This document shows, one piece after another, positions 53,286 to 61,414 of a stretch of DNA of 64,000 bases; the stretch's first letter is position 1, and the number at the start of each line of letters is the position of its first letter. A model generated the notes under the pieces. The model was not told where the DNA came from. It did no database searches and saw only the letters and a program-made list of their open reading frames with translations. Position numbers and translations under genes: made by a program. Location: contig CAMORU010000003.1 of the NCBI GenBank assembly GCA_946624155.1, positions 55,132 to 119,131 on the forward strand, written 5' to 3'. This stretch comes from an uncultured Caryophanales bacterium. Its GTDB lineage: Bacteria; Bacillota_I; Bacilli_A; RFN20; CAG-826.

Positions 53286-54629
53286 ATGAAAAATAAAAAA
53301 CCTCAACAAAGTATTGCTGAAGGCATTAATAAAATGACTATAAAAGAACCTAGTTCATTTTGGTGGGCTGGTTACACCTTTTTAGCCCATCTTCCATTTG
53401 TCTTTGGCCCTAAATATCACGTCACATATAAAATTATTGATGATATTAATAAAGAAAAAGGTCCTGCGTTTGTTATTTGGAACCATCAATCTCGTAGAGA
53501 TTATATTTTTATTAAAAATATTGTACAACCTCGAAAATTCAATATGGTCGCAGGTTACACAGAGTTCCATAAAGCTCACCTTAGACCTTTGTTTGACAAA
53601 GTCCAAGTCATTCCTAAGAAAAACTTCACCCAAGATTTACTATTTTTAAAACTTCTTGGTAAACGTATTAAAGAAGGTGGCACCATCACTTTCTCTCCAG
53701 AAGGCATGTCTTCTATCTATGGTTGCAATCAACCAGTTGTCCCTGGAACAGGTAAATTTTTAAAGCACTACGCAATTCCTGTTTACTTTGTAAAACTCGA
53801 AGGAGCGTATCTTTCAAGTCATAAGACTTGCACCGATGACCATCCAGGTAAAGTATTCGCCACAATTTCTAAACTTTGGGGCAAAGAAGATTTTGAAAAA
53901 TTAACTCCAGAAGAAATTGATAATAAGTTAAACGAAATCTTTACCCATGATGATTACGCATGGAACAAAAAGATGCGTATTAAATATAGAACTAAAGGTA
54001 GAGCCGCCGTTAATATGTCATCTATCGCATACAAATGTCCAAGATGTGGCAAAGAAATGATGAGAGATGACAAAAATAAACTTTATTGTGAAGCTTGCGG
54101 AAACGGCTGCACCATCAACGATTATTACGATTTTGTGCCGTTTGATGATAAATGTGTCATTCCAGAATCTCTCACAAAATGGGTTGAATATGAACGAGGA
54201 ATTTTAATTAAAGAAATTAGAAAAGATCCTAATTATTCATTCTCCTTCAAATGTAAAATTGGAGACCTTCCTGAATTTGAGTTTATCAAAGATAAAAAGT
54301 TAGGTTCTATCCCTTGTGGAGAAGGTACCTTTACAATTGATCATAAAGGTCTTCATTTCGTTGGAACTCGCCACGAAAAAGAATATAAATTTGATCTTCC
54401 TTATGAAATTTATTACACACTCGTAATTGAGGAAACAACCGATAGATTTTCACTTTATGTTAATGGCGAATATATTGAAGTTTCGCCATTAGATGTTCGT
54501 AATTCTGGTAAAGCATTATTCTTAACAGAAGAAATGCATAGATTACATGTCAACACTTGGAAACATCTTCCAAATATTGATTATCTATACGAAGGAACCG
54601 AACTCGAAAATAAAAAACAGTATGTCTAA
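53286..54629 (+). CDS. Acyltransferase fused to zinc ribbon and C-terminal beta domain
   Basis: The 447 residues join three parts. Residues about 30-220 are a PlsC-like acyltransferase with NHQSRRD (HX4D, about 66), FSPEGMSS (FPEGT position, about 137) and a last strand AIPVYFVKLEG. Residues about 252-275 are a zinc ribbon (CPRCGKEMM ... YCEACG). The remaining 170 residues are beta-rich with many aromatic and acidic residues and no membrane helix. The fusion is not one I recognise. The zinc and beta parts might bind a partner or an acyl donor. It is divergent from the DegV-family gene, which fits fatty-acid use. Confidence 0.75.
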   Translation: MKNKKPQQSIAEGINKMTIKEPSSFWWAGYTFLAHLPFVFGPKYHVTYKIIDDINKEKGPAFVIWNHQSRRDYIFIKNIVQPRKFNMVAGYTEFHKAHLRPLFDKVQVIPKKNFTQDLLFLKLLGKRIKEGGTITFSPEGMSSIYGCNQPVVPGTGKFLKHYAIPVYFVKLEGAYLSSHKTCTDDHPGKVFATISKLWGKEDFEKLTPEEIDNKLNEIFTHDDYAWNKKMRIKYRTKGRAAVNMSSIAYKCPRCGKEMMRDDKNKLYCEACGNGCTINDYYDFVPFDDKCVIPESLTKWVEYERGILIKEIRKDPNYSFSFKCKIGDLPEFEFIKDKKLGSIPCGEGTFTIDHKGLHFVGTRHEKEYKFDLPYEIYYTLVIEETTDRFSLYVNGEYIEVSPLDVRNSGKALFLTEEMHRLHVNTWKHLPNIDYLYEGTELENKKQYV

Positions 54630-54644
54630 TGACATCCTTTTTTT
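54622..54644 (+). terminator. Weak terminator after the acyltransferase gene
   Basis: ATGTC-TAAT-GACAT, two C and seven T on the plus strand. The stop codon lies in the loop. The stem has only five pairs. Confidence 0.45.
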
Positions 54645-55161
54645 AATAATTATATTTTTCGCGTTGCGATTTAATAACTCCTGTTTTTATTATTGCTTTA
54701 GCTATAAAGCCTACAATAATTCCGGTTATTAAAGCTGAGGCAGCAATTATAGGAAGATAAAACGCAACATATGGCGTTCCCATATAAATCATCGCGATTA
54801 TTATTTGACCTGTTACGTGAAATAAAGATCCGATAACTGAAACACCAATAATTGAGAACTTTTTTATTAATAAATAAAAGAGAATCATAATTCCTAACGA
54901 AAAAACTGCACCAGTTAAGGACATAAAAAATCCCATTGAAAGGAAAGTTCCTCTCACTAATGAGACAATTAAAACTCTTACTAAATTTATAAAAATTGAC
55001 TCTTTTACTCCAACTTCATATAAAGTCAATAAAATAACAATGTTGGCAAAGCCAAGTTTAATTCCGGGAATTGTAAAAGAAGGGATAAAAGACTCAGCAA
55101 TTGCGATTACAATTGTCATTGCTAATAGAACTCCAAGTAATGCGATTTTTTGAACTTTCAT
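54643..55161 (-). CDS. Gx-family membrane protein (heptaprenyl diphosphate synthase component I-like)
   Basis: A 172-residue integral membrane protein with about five helices. The SFTIPGIKLGFANIVILLTLYEVG stretch (about 29-50) and VRVLIVSLVRGTF are signatures of the family annotated as Gx transporter or heptaprenyl diphosphate synthase component I. In many anaerobic Bacillota it follows a NusG-domain-II protein and apbE near rnf genes, as here. The name is historical and no enzyme activity should be assumed; transport of a flavin or quinone precursor is a guess. It ends the operon. Confidence 0.75.
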   Translation of the reverse strand: MKVQKIALLGVLLAMTIVIAIAESFIPSFTIPGIKLGFANIVILLTLYEVGVKESIFINLVRVLIVSLVRGTFLSMGFFMSLTGAVFSLGIMILFYLLIKKFSIIGVSVIGSLFHVTGQIIIAMIYMGTPYVAFYLPIIAASALITGIIVGFIAKAIIKTGVIKSQREKYNY

Positions 55162-55164
55162 CGT

Positions 55165-55536
55165 CTAAATCCTCGCATCATAAGTCGAATCACCATCAAT
55201 TACGATATAAATTTGGTTATATGCACAAATAATTGGGCGATTTGTTTCACTTACAAAACCTGTATGAACACAGTCTTGGTGAGGACACTTAGCTTCAATT
55301 ACACCAATAGCATGATTTTTAATTGCAACAGTAACTTCCCCTTTTGCGCCTTTTACTACAAATTCTTGGTCTTCACTTTTCTTTAAATCAATAGTTTGAA
55401 CTAGTTCACTTTTAACATAAATTTTAGCGAGCAAATTAACTCTTTTTCTTGTCAAAAAAACTAACAAAATGCTAATAGTGATTGCAACTACTAATGATAG
55501 TATTAAAATGAGGTCATTTCTTAACGTTTTTTTCAT
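55165..55536 (-). CDS. Membrane-anchored NusG domain II protein
   Basis: The 123 residues have one N-terminal membrane helix (about 9-28) and a NusG-domain-II beta barrel outside. The diagnostic cysteines are in CPHQDCVHTG (about 84-93) and PIICAYNQIYIVI (about 99). Despite the name it has nothing to do with transcription; it usually accompanies ApbE and Gx proteins. It overlaps apbE by TAATG. A role in electron transfer or flavoprotein maturation is inferred from neighbours only. Confidence 0.8.
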   Translation of the reverse strand: MKKTLRNDLILILSLVVAITISILLVFLTRKRVNLLAKIYVKSELVQTIDLKKSEDQEFVVKGAKGEVTVAIKNHAIGVIEAKCPHQDCVHTGFVSETNRPIICAYNQIYIVIDGDSTYDARI

Positions 55537-56480
55537 TATTTTTCAACCTCAAGTCCCTTACTTTGATAGGTAATTTTATTGTTTTTTATCACTATCGTTT
55601 TAACATCAAAAATTGTTTCAAGAGTTTTAATTGAATCTAACGATTCATTTACAAAATCGGTTGATAAAATGTCACCTAAATAACCAGAATCTGAAACAAC
55701 AATAACGGCGTCATGTTTGTTTATTGCGCTTCCATCATTTGGGTTAATAATATGAGAGTAGATTTTACCGTCAATTTCTACTCTTTGTTCTTTGTTTGAG
55801 GAGGTAGAAATTACACAATTTTTAAGGTTCAAATATGCGTTATCTAAATTGTTGATTTTTATTCTAAAATTTTCACCACCATTTTTCTCTCCAAGAAGAA
55901 TTGAACTTGAACCGGCATCAACTAAATATTTTGTGTATTTTTTAGTTTCTAAATATTCTTTGACTTTGTCTAAAGCATAACCTTTTGCGACTGCTCCAAG
56001 ATCAATTTCAGCTTCTCCAACTCTTTGAATTTCATTTTTCCCTAAAAATTCTAAATTGGTAGAATTCATTTTCGCTATTTCAGAAGAAATAACTTCATTA
56101 TTTAAAACCTCTTTCTTTGATAAAGATTCTTTCCATTTTTTTGATAAAGAACCAACAAGCGGATTAAAGCAATTTAGTGCATTTAATTTTGTGTCAAAAC
56201 TCTTATCTAAAATTCTATATAAATCAGAGTCAATTTTAACTTTTTCATTAGTTTTGTTTATATAATAAACATTATTAACATCTCTAAGGCGATAATTATC
56301 CGTTAGTTTATCGATTTTTTTAAAGATTTTATTAATGTTATTTATATCTTCTTCATTTCCTTCAAAAAGACGAGTTTCTGTATAAGTATCAAAATAAAAA
56401 GAAGTCTTCTTAATTTCGTTACTACACGAAACAAGTAGAGGACTTATTAAAAGCGATAAAACTAAAAGTTTTGATTTCAT
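55536..56480 (-). CDS. apbE: FAD:protein FMN transferase (ApbE), lipoprotein
   Basis: ApbE attaches FMN to Thr residues of exported flavoproteins such as RnfG and RnfD. I set the start at 56480 (MKSKLLVLSLLISPLLVSC), giving 314 residues with a lipoprotein signal (LVSC, Cys19) placing it outside the membrane; a longer frame upstream runs into rnfB. Motifs: FNPLVGSLS, EIDLGAVAKGYALDKVK (about 160), LVDAGSSSILLG, HIINPNDGSAI (usual HI(I/L)DP.TG) and the late DALSTDFVN-like stretch (ILSTDFV). Both expected FMN targets are encoded upstream in the operon. Confidence 0.93.
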   Translation of the reverse strand: MKSKLLVLSLLISPLLVSCSNEIKKTSFYFDTYTETRLFEGNEEDINNINKIFKKIDKLTDNYRLRDVNNVYYINKTNEKVKIDSDLYRILDKSFDTKLNALNCFNPLVGSLSKKWKESLSKKEVLNNEVISSEIAKMNSTNLEFLGKNEIQRVGEAEIDLGAVAKGYALDKVKEYLETKKYTKYLVDAGSSSILLGEKNGGENFRIKINNLDNAYLNLKNCVISTSSNKEQRVEIDGKIYSHIINPNDGSAINKHDAVIVVSDSGYLGDILSTDFVNESLDSIKTLETIFDVKTIVIKNNKITYQSKGLEVEK

Positions 56481-56481
56481 T

Positions 56482-56799
56482 TTATAGATGTACGTTAACT
56501 TTTGAGCCATCTTCATTTGGATGAGCATCTAAATATTCAATAATAGGTTTAAAGTTAGCGTCTTCTTTACCTGGTTTGCATTTTCGTATATTACTTTCTT
56601 TACCTGTGACAATTGCTTCAGCAAGAGCTTTACAACCTGCATAACCACATGAGCCACAATTATAATTCGGGAGTCGCTTAGCGACTTCATCAATTCTTTC
56701 ATCTTCTTTTACATATAAAACTTTGGCTGCAATTGCTAAACCAATACCTAAAAGAAGGCCGATTCCTAAGAGGATTAAAATAGCCCACAAGATAGTCAT
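56482..56799 (-). CDS. rnfB: Short RnfB: membrane anchor plus one Fe-S motif only
   Basis: RnfB is normally the ferredoxin-facing subunit of the Rnf complex and has an N-terminal helix, a four-cysteine Fe-S domain and then two or more ferredoxin-type [4Fe-4S] clusters (about 190-330 residues in total). This one has only 105 residues from 56799 (MTILWAILIL): a helix (5-28) and Cys48, 51, 56 and 74 in YNCGSCGYAGC ... IRKC. The stop is followed at once by apbE and no ferredoxin-like segment is found in any frame downstream, so it is a short gene, not a visible frameshift. AGGAGG precedes the ATG, which overlaps the stop of the upstream small gene. Confidence 0.85.
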   Translation of the reverse strand: MTILWAILILLGIGLLLGIGLAIAAKVLYVKEDERIDEVAKRLPNYNCGSCGYAGCKALAEAIVTGKESNIRKCKPGKEDANFKPIIEYLDAHPNEDGSKVNVHL

Positions 56800-56993
56800 T
56801 ATTTTTCCTCCTTTTTGGAATAAAGTGCACAATCTTTGTTGTTACAAGCAGCACAATTTTCTTGATTGATTAATAAATTCTCACAGCCTTTTGGGACAGG
56901 TGTTCTTTTATATAAAATAAAAGAAACAATAAAGATTATTAGCAAAGAAGTTAATACAAGAATTGCGATAATTAAAGATAATTCTTTACTCAT
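56799..56993 (-). CDS. Small cysteine-rich membrane protein within the rnf operon
   Basis: The 64 residues are one helix (6-28) and a short tail with Cys37, Cys47, Cys50 and Cys55. CAACNNKDC has the same C-x2-C-x4-C spacing as RnfB, with the fourth Cys upstream instead of downstream. It starts in the rnfA stop (ATGA) and ends in the rnfB start (TAATG), so it is made with the complex. I do not know a named family. It looks like a second anchored Fe-S carrier, possibly a reduced duplicate of RnfB; zinc binding is an alternative. Confidence 0.75.
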   Translation of the reverse strand: MSKELSLIIAILVLTSLLIIFIVSFILYKRTPVPKGCENLLINQENCAACNNKDCALYSKKEEK

Positions 56994-57589
56994 AAACTAA
57001 TTCCTGAAAATAATCCTTGAAGTCCCATAAACGCTAAAGCCATAATCGCAGCTGTTATAAGAGCGATTGGAAGTCCTTTAAATGCTTTTGGTGTATTTGC
57101 AGTCTCAAGTCTCACTCTAATAGCAGAGAAGACAACAATAATAAGTAAGAAACCAATTGAAGTTCCTAAAGCATTTCCAATCGACATTAAGAATGATAAA
57201 CCTTGATCTGTATTTGATTGGGCAACACCCAAAACAGCACAGTTAGTTGTAATAAGTGGTAGGTATATACCTAAAGACTTATACAAGGATGGCGAATATT
57301 TCTTTATAAATAAGCCAACAAGTTGAACAAGTGAAGCAATAACTAAAATATAAGCAACTGTATCTAAATAAGGTACTCCAGCAGGAACAAGTACGTAGTT
57401 ATATAGCGGCCAACAAACTATTGTTGCAAGTAATATAACAAATACAACAGCAATTCCCATGCCTAAAGAGGATTTAACCTTCTTAGAAACACCTAAAAAT
57501 GGGCAAATACCATAGAATCTAGATAAAACAACGTTATCAATAAGCATGCTAGAGATAATAGCTAAAATAAACGAAACGAAAATGTTCAT
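56990..57589 (-). CDS. rnfA: Rnf electron transport complex subunit A
   Basis: RnfA is an integral membrane subunit homologous to NqrE. The 199 residues have six helices with the conserved ENVVLSRFYGICPFLGVS-like first segment (DNVVLSRFYGICPFLG, about 18-33) and ITTNCAVLGVA (about 113); the two Cys coordinate the [2Fe-2S] cluster shared with RnfE. It ends with TGA in an ATGA overlap and starts with TAATG at rnfE. Confidence 0.96.
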   Translation of the reverse strand: MNIFVSFILAIISSMLIDNVVLSRFYGICPFLGVSKKVKSSLGMGIAVVFVILLATIVCWPLYNYVLVPAGVPYLDTVAYILVIASLVQLVGLFIKKYSPSLYKSLGIYLPLITTNCAVLGVAQSNTDQGLSFLMSIGNALGTSIGFLLIIVVFSAIRVRLETANTPKAFKGLPIALITAAIMALAFMGLQGLFSGISL

Positions 57590-58320
57590 TATTTATTACC
57601 TCCTTCTGCTTGTGTTTTAGCGGCTAAAGCTGCTGCTTCTTGCGCTTTTCTTAACTTTTCTTGCTTTGCAAGATTTGCTTTAAGTTCAGCTTTTCTATTT
57701 TTTATAAATGAGATAACTGCAAGAATTAAACCAAATACAATGAATGCTCCAGCAGGAGTTTGGAAAAGCGAAATCGCGTATGGCTTTGGAATGATTTGGA
57801 GCTTGAAATATGGAATAAATGTAAAGATTGATCCAAATGAGAAAGCTCCGGTTCCAATAAATTCTCTAAAGAAAGCCATAAGCATAATTGCTAAAGTATA
57901 ACCAACTCCCATGCCTAAAGCATCAATAAGTGAATCAAATACAGTGTTTTTAGAAGCATAAGCTTCTGCTCTACCTAAAACGATACAGTTAACAACAATA
58001 AGTGAGATAAATACGCCCAAAGTTGAATAAAGTTCAGGCAAGAAAGCATTAGTCATCATTTTTACTATAGTAACGAATGTAGCAATGATAACAATATAAG
58101 CTGGAGTTCTAATCTCTTCAGGAATAATTTTTCTAAGTAAAGAAACAAGCATACTTGAGAAAACTAAAACAATTGTAAAAAGTAAGCCCATGCCAAGTGC
58201 TGCTTCAATTGTTTTTGTGGTTGCTAAAGCAGGACATGTACCAAGAATGGACACGAAAAGTGGGTTCTCAACGAAGAGACCTTTTAAGAAATTCTTTTTT
58301 GTGTAACCTTTTTCTTTCAT
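57589..58320 (-). CDS. rnfE: Rnf electron transport complex subunit E
   Basis: RnfE pairs with RnfA in the membrane, with inverse topology. The start at 58320 (MKEKGYTKKNFLKGLF) gives 243 residues. NPLFVSILGTCPALATTKT (about 19) and IVVNCIVLGRAEAYASKN (about 113) hold the two cluster Cys. Six helices follow and a 35-residue Ala/Lys/Glu-rich cytoplasmic tail. A TTG start five codons upstream is possible but would overlap rnfG. Confidence 0.95.
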   Translation of the reverse strand: MKEKGYTKKNFLKGLFVENPLFVSILGTCPALATTKTIEAALGMGLLFTIVLVFSSMLVSLLRKIIPEEIRTPAYIVIIATFVTIVKMMTNAFLPELYSTLGVFISLIVVNCIVLGRAEAYASKNTVFDSLIDALGMGVGYTLAIMLMAFFREFIGTGAFSFGSIFTFIPYFKLQIIPKPYAISLFQTPAGAFIVFGLILAVISFIKNRKAELKANLAKQEKLRKAQEAAALAAKTQAEGGNK

Positions 58321-58325
58321 CCTTT

Positions 58326-58856
58326 TTACTTCCAAAGTTTATTTGCTAACGCACTTGCTTCGTTAACCATGTCTCTTACAAGTTTTGCACCATAAGTTGC
58401 GCCACAACTAACATCTTCTAATTCTCTATCGTTAGAATTAAGTGGTTCTATATAATTTTCAACTAAAGTTGAAGCGTAAGTTTGTTCATTTTTAATTAAA
58501 GATAATCCTTTAAAGCCTTTTGTTAAGCTATCGAAGCCAGAAATTAATGAGATTTTGCCATACATATTTGAACCTTCTGACTTAAATGCGTATCCCAAAA
58601 ACTCATTTTTGTTACTAGAAACTTCAAAAAATTGAACAATGTAAGTGTATCTTTTAACTAAAGTTGCATCTTTAGCACGTTTAACTTTGATGTTATTTCC
58701 AAATATTTCTTTAATACCTTCATTTAGTTTATTTTCTTCATTTTGAAGAATTTTTTGTTCAGTAATAAAGTTAGTTAAAGCAATAAGTCCACCAGCGACT
58801 GCTGCAATTGAACCTAAAATAACGCCTGTTAAGATGTATTTCTTTACCTTAGGCAT
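58326..58856 (-). CDS. rnfG: Rnf electron transport complex subunit G
   Basis: RnfG is an extracytoplasmic flavoprotein with a covalent FMN. The start at 58856 (MPKVKKYILTG) has GGAGG eight bases upstream and gives 176 residues, with one N-terminal helix (7-28). The flavinylation site is the Thr in SCGATYGAKLVRDMV (about 155, consensus SGATxT/S). It overlaps rnfD by eight bases. Its FMN should be attached by the ApbE encoded in the same operon. Confidence 0.93.
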   Translation of the reverse strand: MPKVKKYILTGVILGSIAAVAGGLIALTNFITEQKILQNEENKLNEGIKEIFGNNIKVKRAKDATLVKRYTYIVQFFEVSSNKNEFLGYAFKSEGSNMYGKISLISGFDSLTKGFKGLSLIKNEQTYASTLVENYIEPLNSNDRELEDVSCGATYGAKLVRDMVNEASALANKLWK

Positions 58857-59976
58857 GATATACACCTCCAAAGCGAATGATAATAAATGTGAAAATTGCC
58901 GGAATTATCACTAATAGTGATGTGATAATAATTTTTTTAACAGTAAACTTAGAACTACTCCACTCATAGTGATCAAGGAATGGAGCAAGCATATTTACAA
59001 TTAGTATTGAGAATGCGACACCTTCTGGAAGCGCGGCAAAAAGACGAATAAAGACAGTGAAAACAGCTGCAATAATTCCATACATCACTCTACTTGGTGA
59101 ATTAATCGGAGAAGTTACTGGATCAGTTAACATAAATACTGCACCAAATAAAACACCACCACTTAATAAGTTATAAAGAGTGAAAATGAATGGATTTACA
59201 TTTACATCTAATGAATAAACTGAAAGTCCAGCGATAAGCATTAAAATTGAGAATGTTCCTAAATAGGAAACAGGAATTCTCCAATCGATACTTCTTCTAA
59301 TTAAAAGATAAATTAATCCAGCAATAATTGTGAGTTTATAAACTTCACCAAGAGTGCCTGGAATTTGACCAAATAGCAAATTAGTTAACGGATATTCATT
59401 AATATGTGATAAATAACCAGCATTTGTAAGTCCTAAAGGAGTAGCTCCAGCGGCTGCATCAGGAATTTTGTAGAACCAAGTTGAGATATCAGAATATTTC
59501 CCGTATTGACTTCCAAAGCAAAGCTTTGCGAAAACCATACCTACGACTGCTGGATTAAAAATATTACTTCCTAGTCCACCAAAGACCAACTTGCCAAAAA
59601 CAATTCCAACTAGTGAGCCGATAATAACAGCATAAATTGTCGCAGTTGGAGGCATGATAAGAGTAAAGATAACTGCAGAGATAGCAGGAGTTAAGATATT
59701 ATTTTTATCAACTTTGCCTTTATAAGCATGTTCAATTTTTTCTTTAAAAGTATGTTTTAAGCCATCTTTTGGCATCATATTTTTAAGACCAATATAGGCA
59801 AGTTCTGAGCCAATCATTATAAATAATGATATTCCTAGCGTATAACCAGTTTGGGCAGGGAAAACAATAAATGCAAAAATTAGTGTTGGAGCAAGCGCGA
59901 TTAAAACATCAATCATCATTCTAGCGACGCTTGATTTTCTTCTTAAATGTGGCGCATTTTCCTTAACTATTGTCAT
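58849..59976 (-). CDS. rnfD: Rnf electron transport complex subunit D
   Basis: RnfD is a polytopic membrane subunit homologous to NqrB and the likely site of ion translocation. The 375 residues have nine or ten helices, the FMN-binding Thr in AAAGATPLGLTN (about 180), NIFNPAVVGMVFA and MLTDPVTSPINSPSR. Its ATG overlaps the rnfC TGA (ATGA). Confidence 0.96.
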   Translation of the reverse strand: MTIVKENAPHLRRKSSVARMMIDVLIALAPTLIFAFIVFPAQTGYTLGISLFIMIGSELAYIGLKNMMPKDGLKHTFKEKIEHAYKGKVDKNNILTPAISAVIFTLIMPPTATIYAVIIGSLVGIVFGKLVFGGLGSNIFNPAVVGMVFAKLCFGSQYGKYSDISTWFYKIPDAAAGATPLGLTNAGYLSHINEYPLTNLLFGQIPGTLGEVYKLTIIAGLIYLLIRRSIDWRIPVSYLGTFSILMLIAGLSVYSLDVNVNPFIFTLYNLLSGGVLFGAVFMLTDPVTSPINSPSRVMYGIIAAVFTVFIRLFAALPEGVAFSILIVNMLAPFLDHYEWSSSKFTVKKIIITSLLVIIPAIFTFIIIRFGGVYHA

Positions 59977-61274
59977 AATTTTGCAAAAATCTTAGCCCTT
60001 CTAATATAATCTGTAACTTGAATTTTTGATGTACAAGAATAAGCACAAAGTCCACATTCAATACATTTAAGTGGGTTAAGTGCTTTAATTCTTTCTTTGT
60101 CCAAAGATTTGACTGCGTTCATAATTTGAACTGGTTCTAGTCCTACTGGACAAGATAAAACACAGCTTCCGCATCTAACACATGGTTCTTCTTTATAAGA
60201 AGCTTTATCAAAGACAATGATTGAAGTAACAGTTTTAGTAATAATACAATCATCACTCGGAACAGATGCTCCCATCATCGGTCCACCTAAAATAAAGACT
60301 TTGTCTTTTTCTGGATTTTTATAGCCACCACAGAGCGGAATAAGTTCTTTGATTGGGGTGCCAACCAAAACTCTAAAATTATGTGGGTGAGTAATTCCAT
60401 CTCCAGTAATTGTGATGTTTCTCTTTACAACTGGCATGTTGTATTTAATTGCTTTATAAACACCAATAATGGTCGAAACATTAAAATTAATGATTCCGCG
60501 ATTAGATGGAAGCTCTCCTGGATTAAGTCTAATTCCGGTTGCTTCTTTAATCATTGCAACTTCCCAACCTTGAGGATAATAGTTTTTGACTAAACAAAGT
60601 TCTATACCGCTACCCTCAAATTCTTTGAGAATCTCCTTATAAGCAGCTTCAATATCTTTATATTTTGATTTAATGCAGATTAAAGCTTTTTTACAATTAA
60701 AAGCTTGCATTACATATTTAATACCATTAATTATCCTATAAGGATATTCAAGCATTATTCTATGATCTGAGGTGATATAAGGTTCACATTCAATACCGTT
60801 GATTAGAATTAAATTAATTGGTTTATCAGTTTGAAATTTAATATAAGTAGGGAATGAAGAACCACCTAAACCAACTAAGCCACATTTTTTAATGATTTCT
60901 GTCATTTCAGCCTTGGTTAATTTGGCAATTTCTTCTGGAGTTCTTTCTTTGCAAGAAGGATCAAATGTATCTTTAAAATCATTTTCGATTTTAATAAAAT
61001 CAATTAATTTACCATTTCTATGATAATGTTTTTCTAAACCGACAAAAGTTCCAGAACAAGGTGAGTGAATTGGTTGATCAAAAAATCCGCCATTTCTAAC
61101 TCCGATTTGCTGACATTTATTAACGTGATCGCCTTCTTTTACGAATAATTCGTACTTAGCACATCTAGCGTTTGTGGTCGCACAAAAAGCATATTTAGGT
61201 TCAACATAACGAATTGTTGGAAGTTGTCCGACAAGTTTTTTAGTGTCCTTAATATGTCTTGTCTTTTCAATCAT
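59973..61274 (-). CDS. rnfC: Rnf electron transport complex subunit C
   Basis: RnfC is the NADH-side peripheral subunit. The 433 residues show the NuoF-like flavin/NADH region GLVGLGGSSFPTYIKF (about 133), LINGIECEPYITSDH, VLVGTPIKELIPLCGG (SLBB) and two [4Fe-4S] motifs CVRCGSCVLSCPVG (about 365) and CIECGLCAYSCTS (about 404). It opens the operon. A TAAAAT box lies six bases before the ATG with no ribosome site, so the message looks leaderless. Confidence 0.96.
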   Translation of the reverse strand: MIEKTRHIKDTKKLVGQLPTIRYVEPKYAFCATTNARCAKYELFVKEGDHVNKCQQIGVRNGGFFDQPIHSPCSGTFVGLEKHYHRNGKLIDFIKIENDFKDTFDPSCKERTPEEIAKLTKAEMTEIIKKCGLVGLGGSSFPTYIKFQTDKPINLILINGIECEPYITSDHRIMLEYPYRIINGIKYVMQAFNCKKALICIKSKYKDIEAAYKEILKEFEGSGIELCLVKNYYPQGWEVAMIKEATGIRLNPGELPSNRGIINFNVSTIIGVYKAIKYNMPVVKRNITITGDGITHPHNFRVLVGTPIKELIPLCGGYKNPEKDKVFILGGPMMGASVPSDDCIITKTVTSIIVFDKASYKEEPCVRCGSCVLSCPVGLEPVQIMNAVKSLDKERIKALNPLKCIECGLCAYSCTSKIQVTDYIRRAKIFAKL

Positions 61275-61280
61275 ATAAAT

Positions 61281-61322
61281 ATTTTAGAACATTTCTAAAT
61301 AAGAATCTATTATTAAATAATA
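61281..61322 (-). promoter_or_regulatory. rnf operon promoter with two dyads
   Basis: -10 TAAAAT (61281-61286) is six bases from the rnfC ATG. TAGAA-CAT-TTCTA (61285-61297) overlaps it, and a perfect TATTATTAAATAATA palindrome (61308-61322) covers the -35 area. Both could bind a regulator; neither matches the Rex consensus. Confidence 0.5.
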
Positions 61323-61361
61323 AAACTCTATTTGTACTTGTTCTTATTTTAAATATTTAGA

Positions 61362-61396
61362 TAAAAAAAGACCGATAAGAACTAACTTTTCGGTCT
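61362..61396 (-). terminator. Terminator of hydA
   Basis: AGACCGA and TCGGTCT pair around a 14-base loop and are followed by TTTTTTTAT on the minus strand, about 20 bases past the hydA stop. It separates the hydrogenase and rnf units. Confidence 0.8.
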
Positions 61397-61414
61397 ATTT
61401 TATCATAAGATAAC

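Noticed and set aside
53382..53649. ORFs overlapping the acyltransferase gene on both strands
   Set aside because: Shadows of the PlsC-like domain, with no independent start signals.
56482..56799. Frameshifted full-length rnfB
   Set aside because: apbE begins two bases after the stop, and no ferredoxin-type CxxCxxC segment appears in the other frames downstream.
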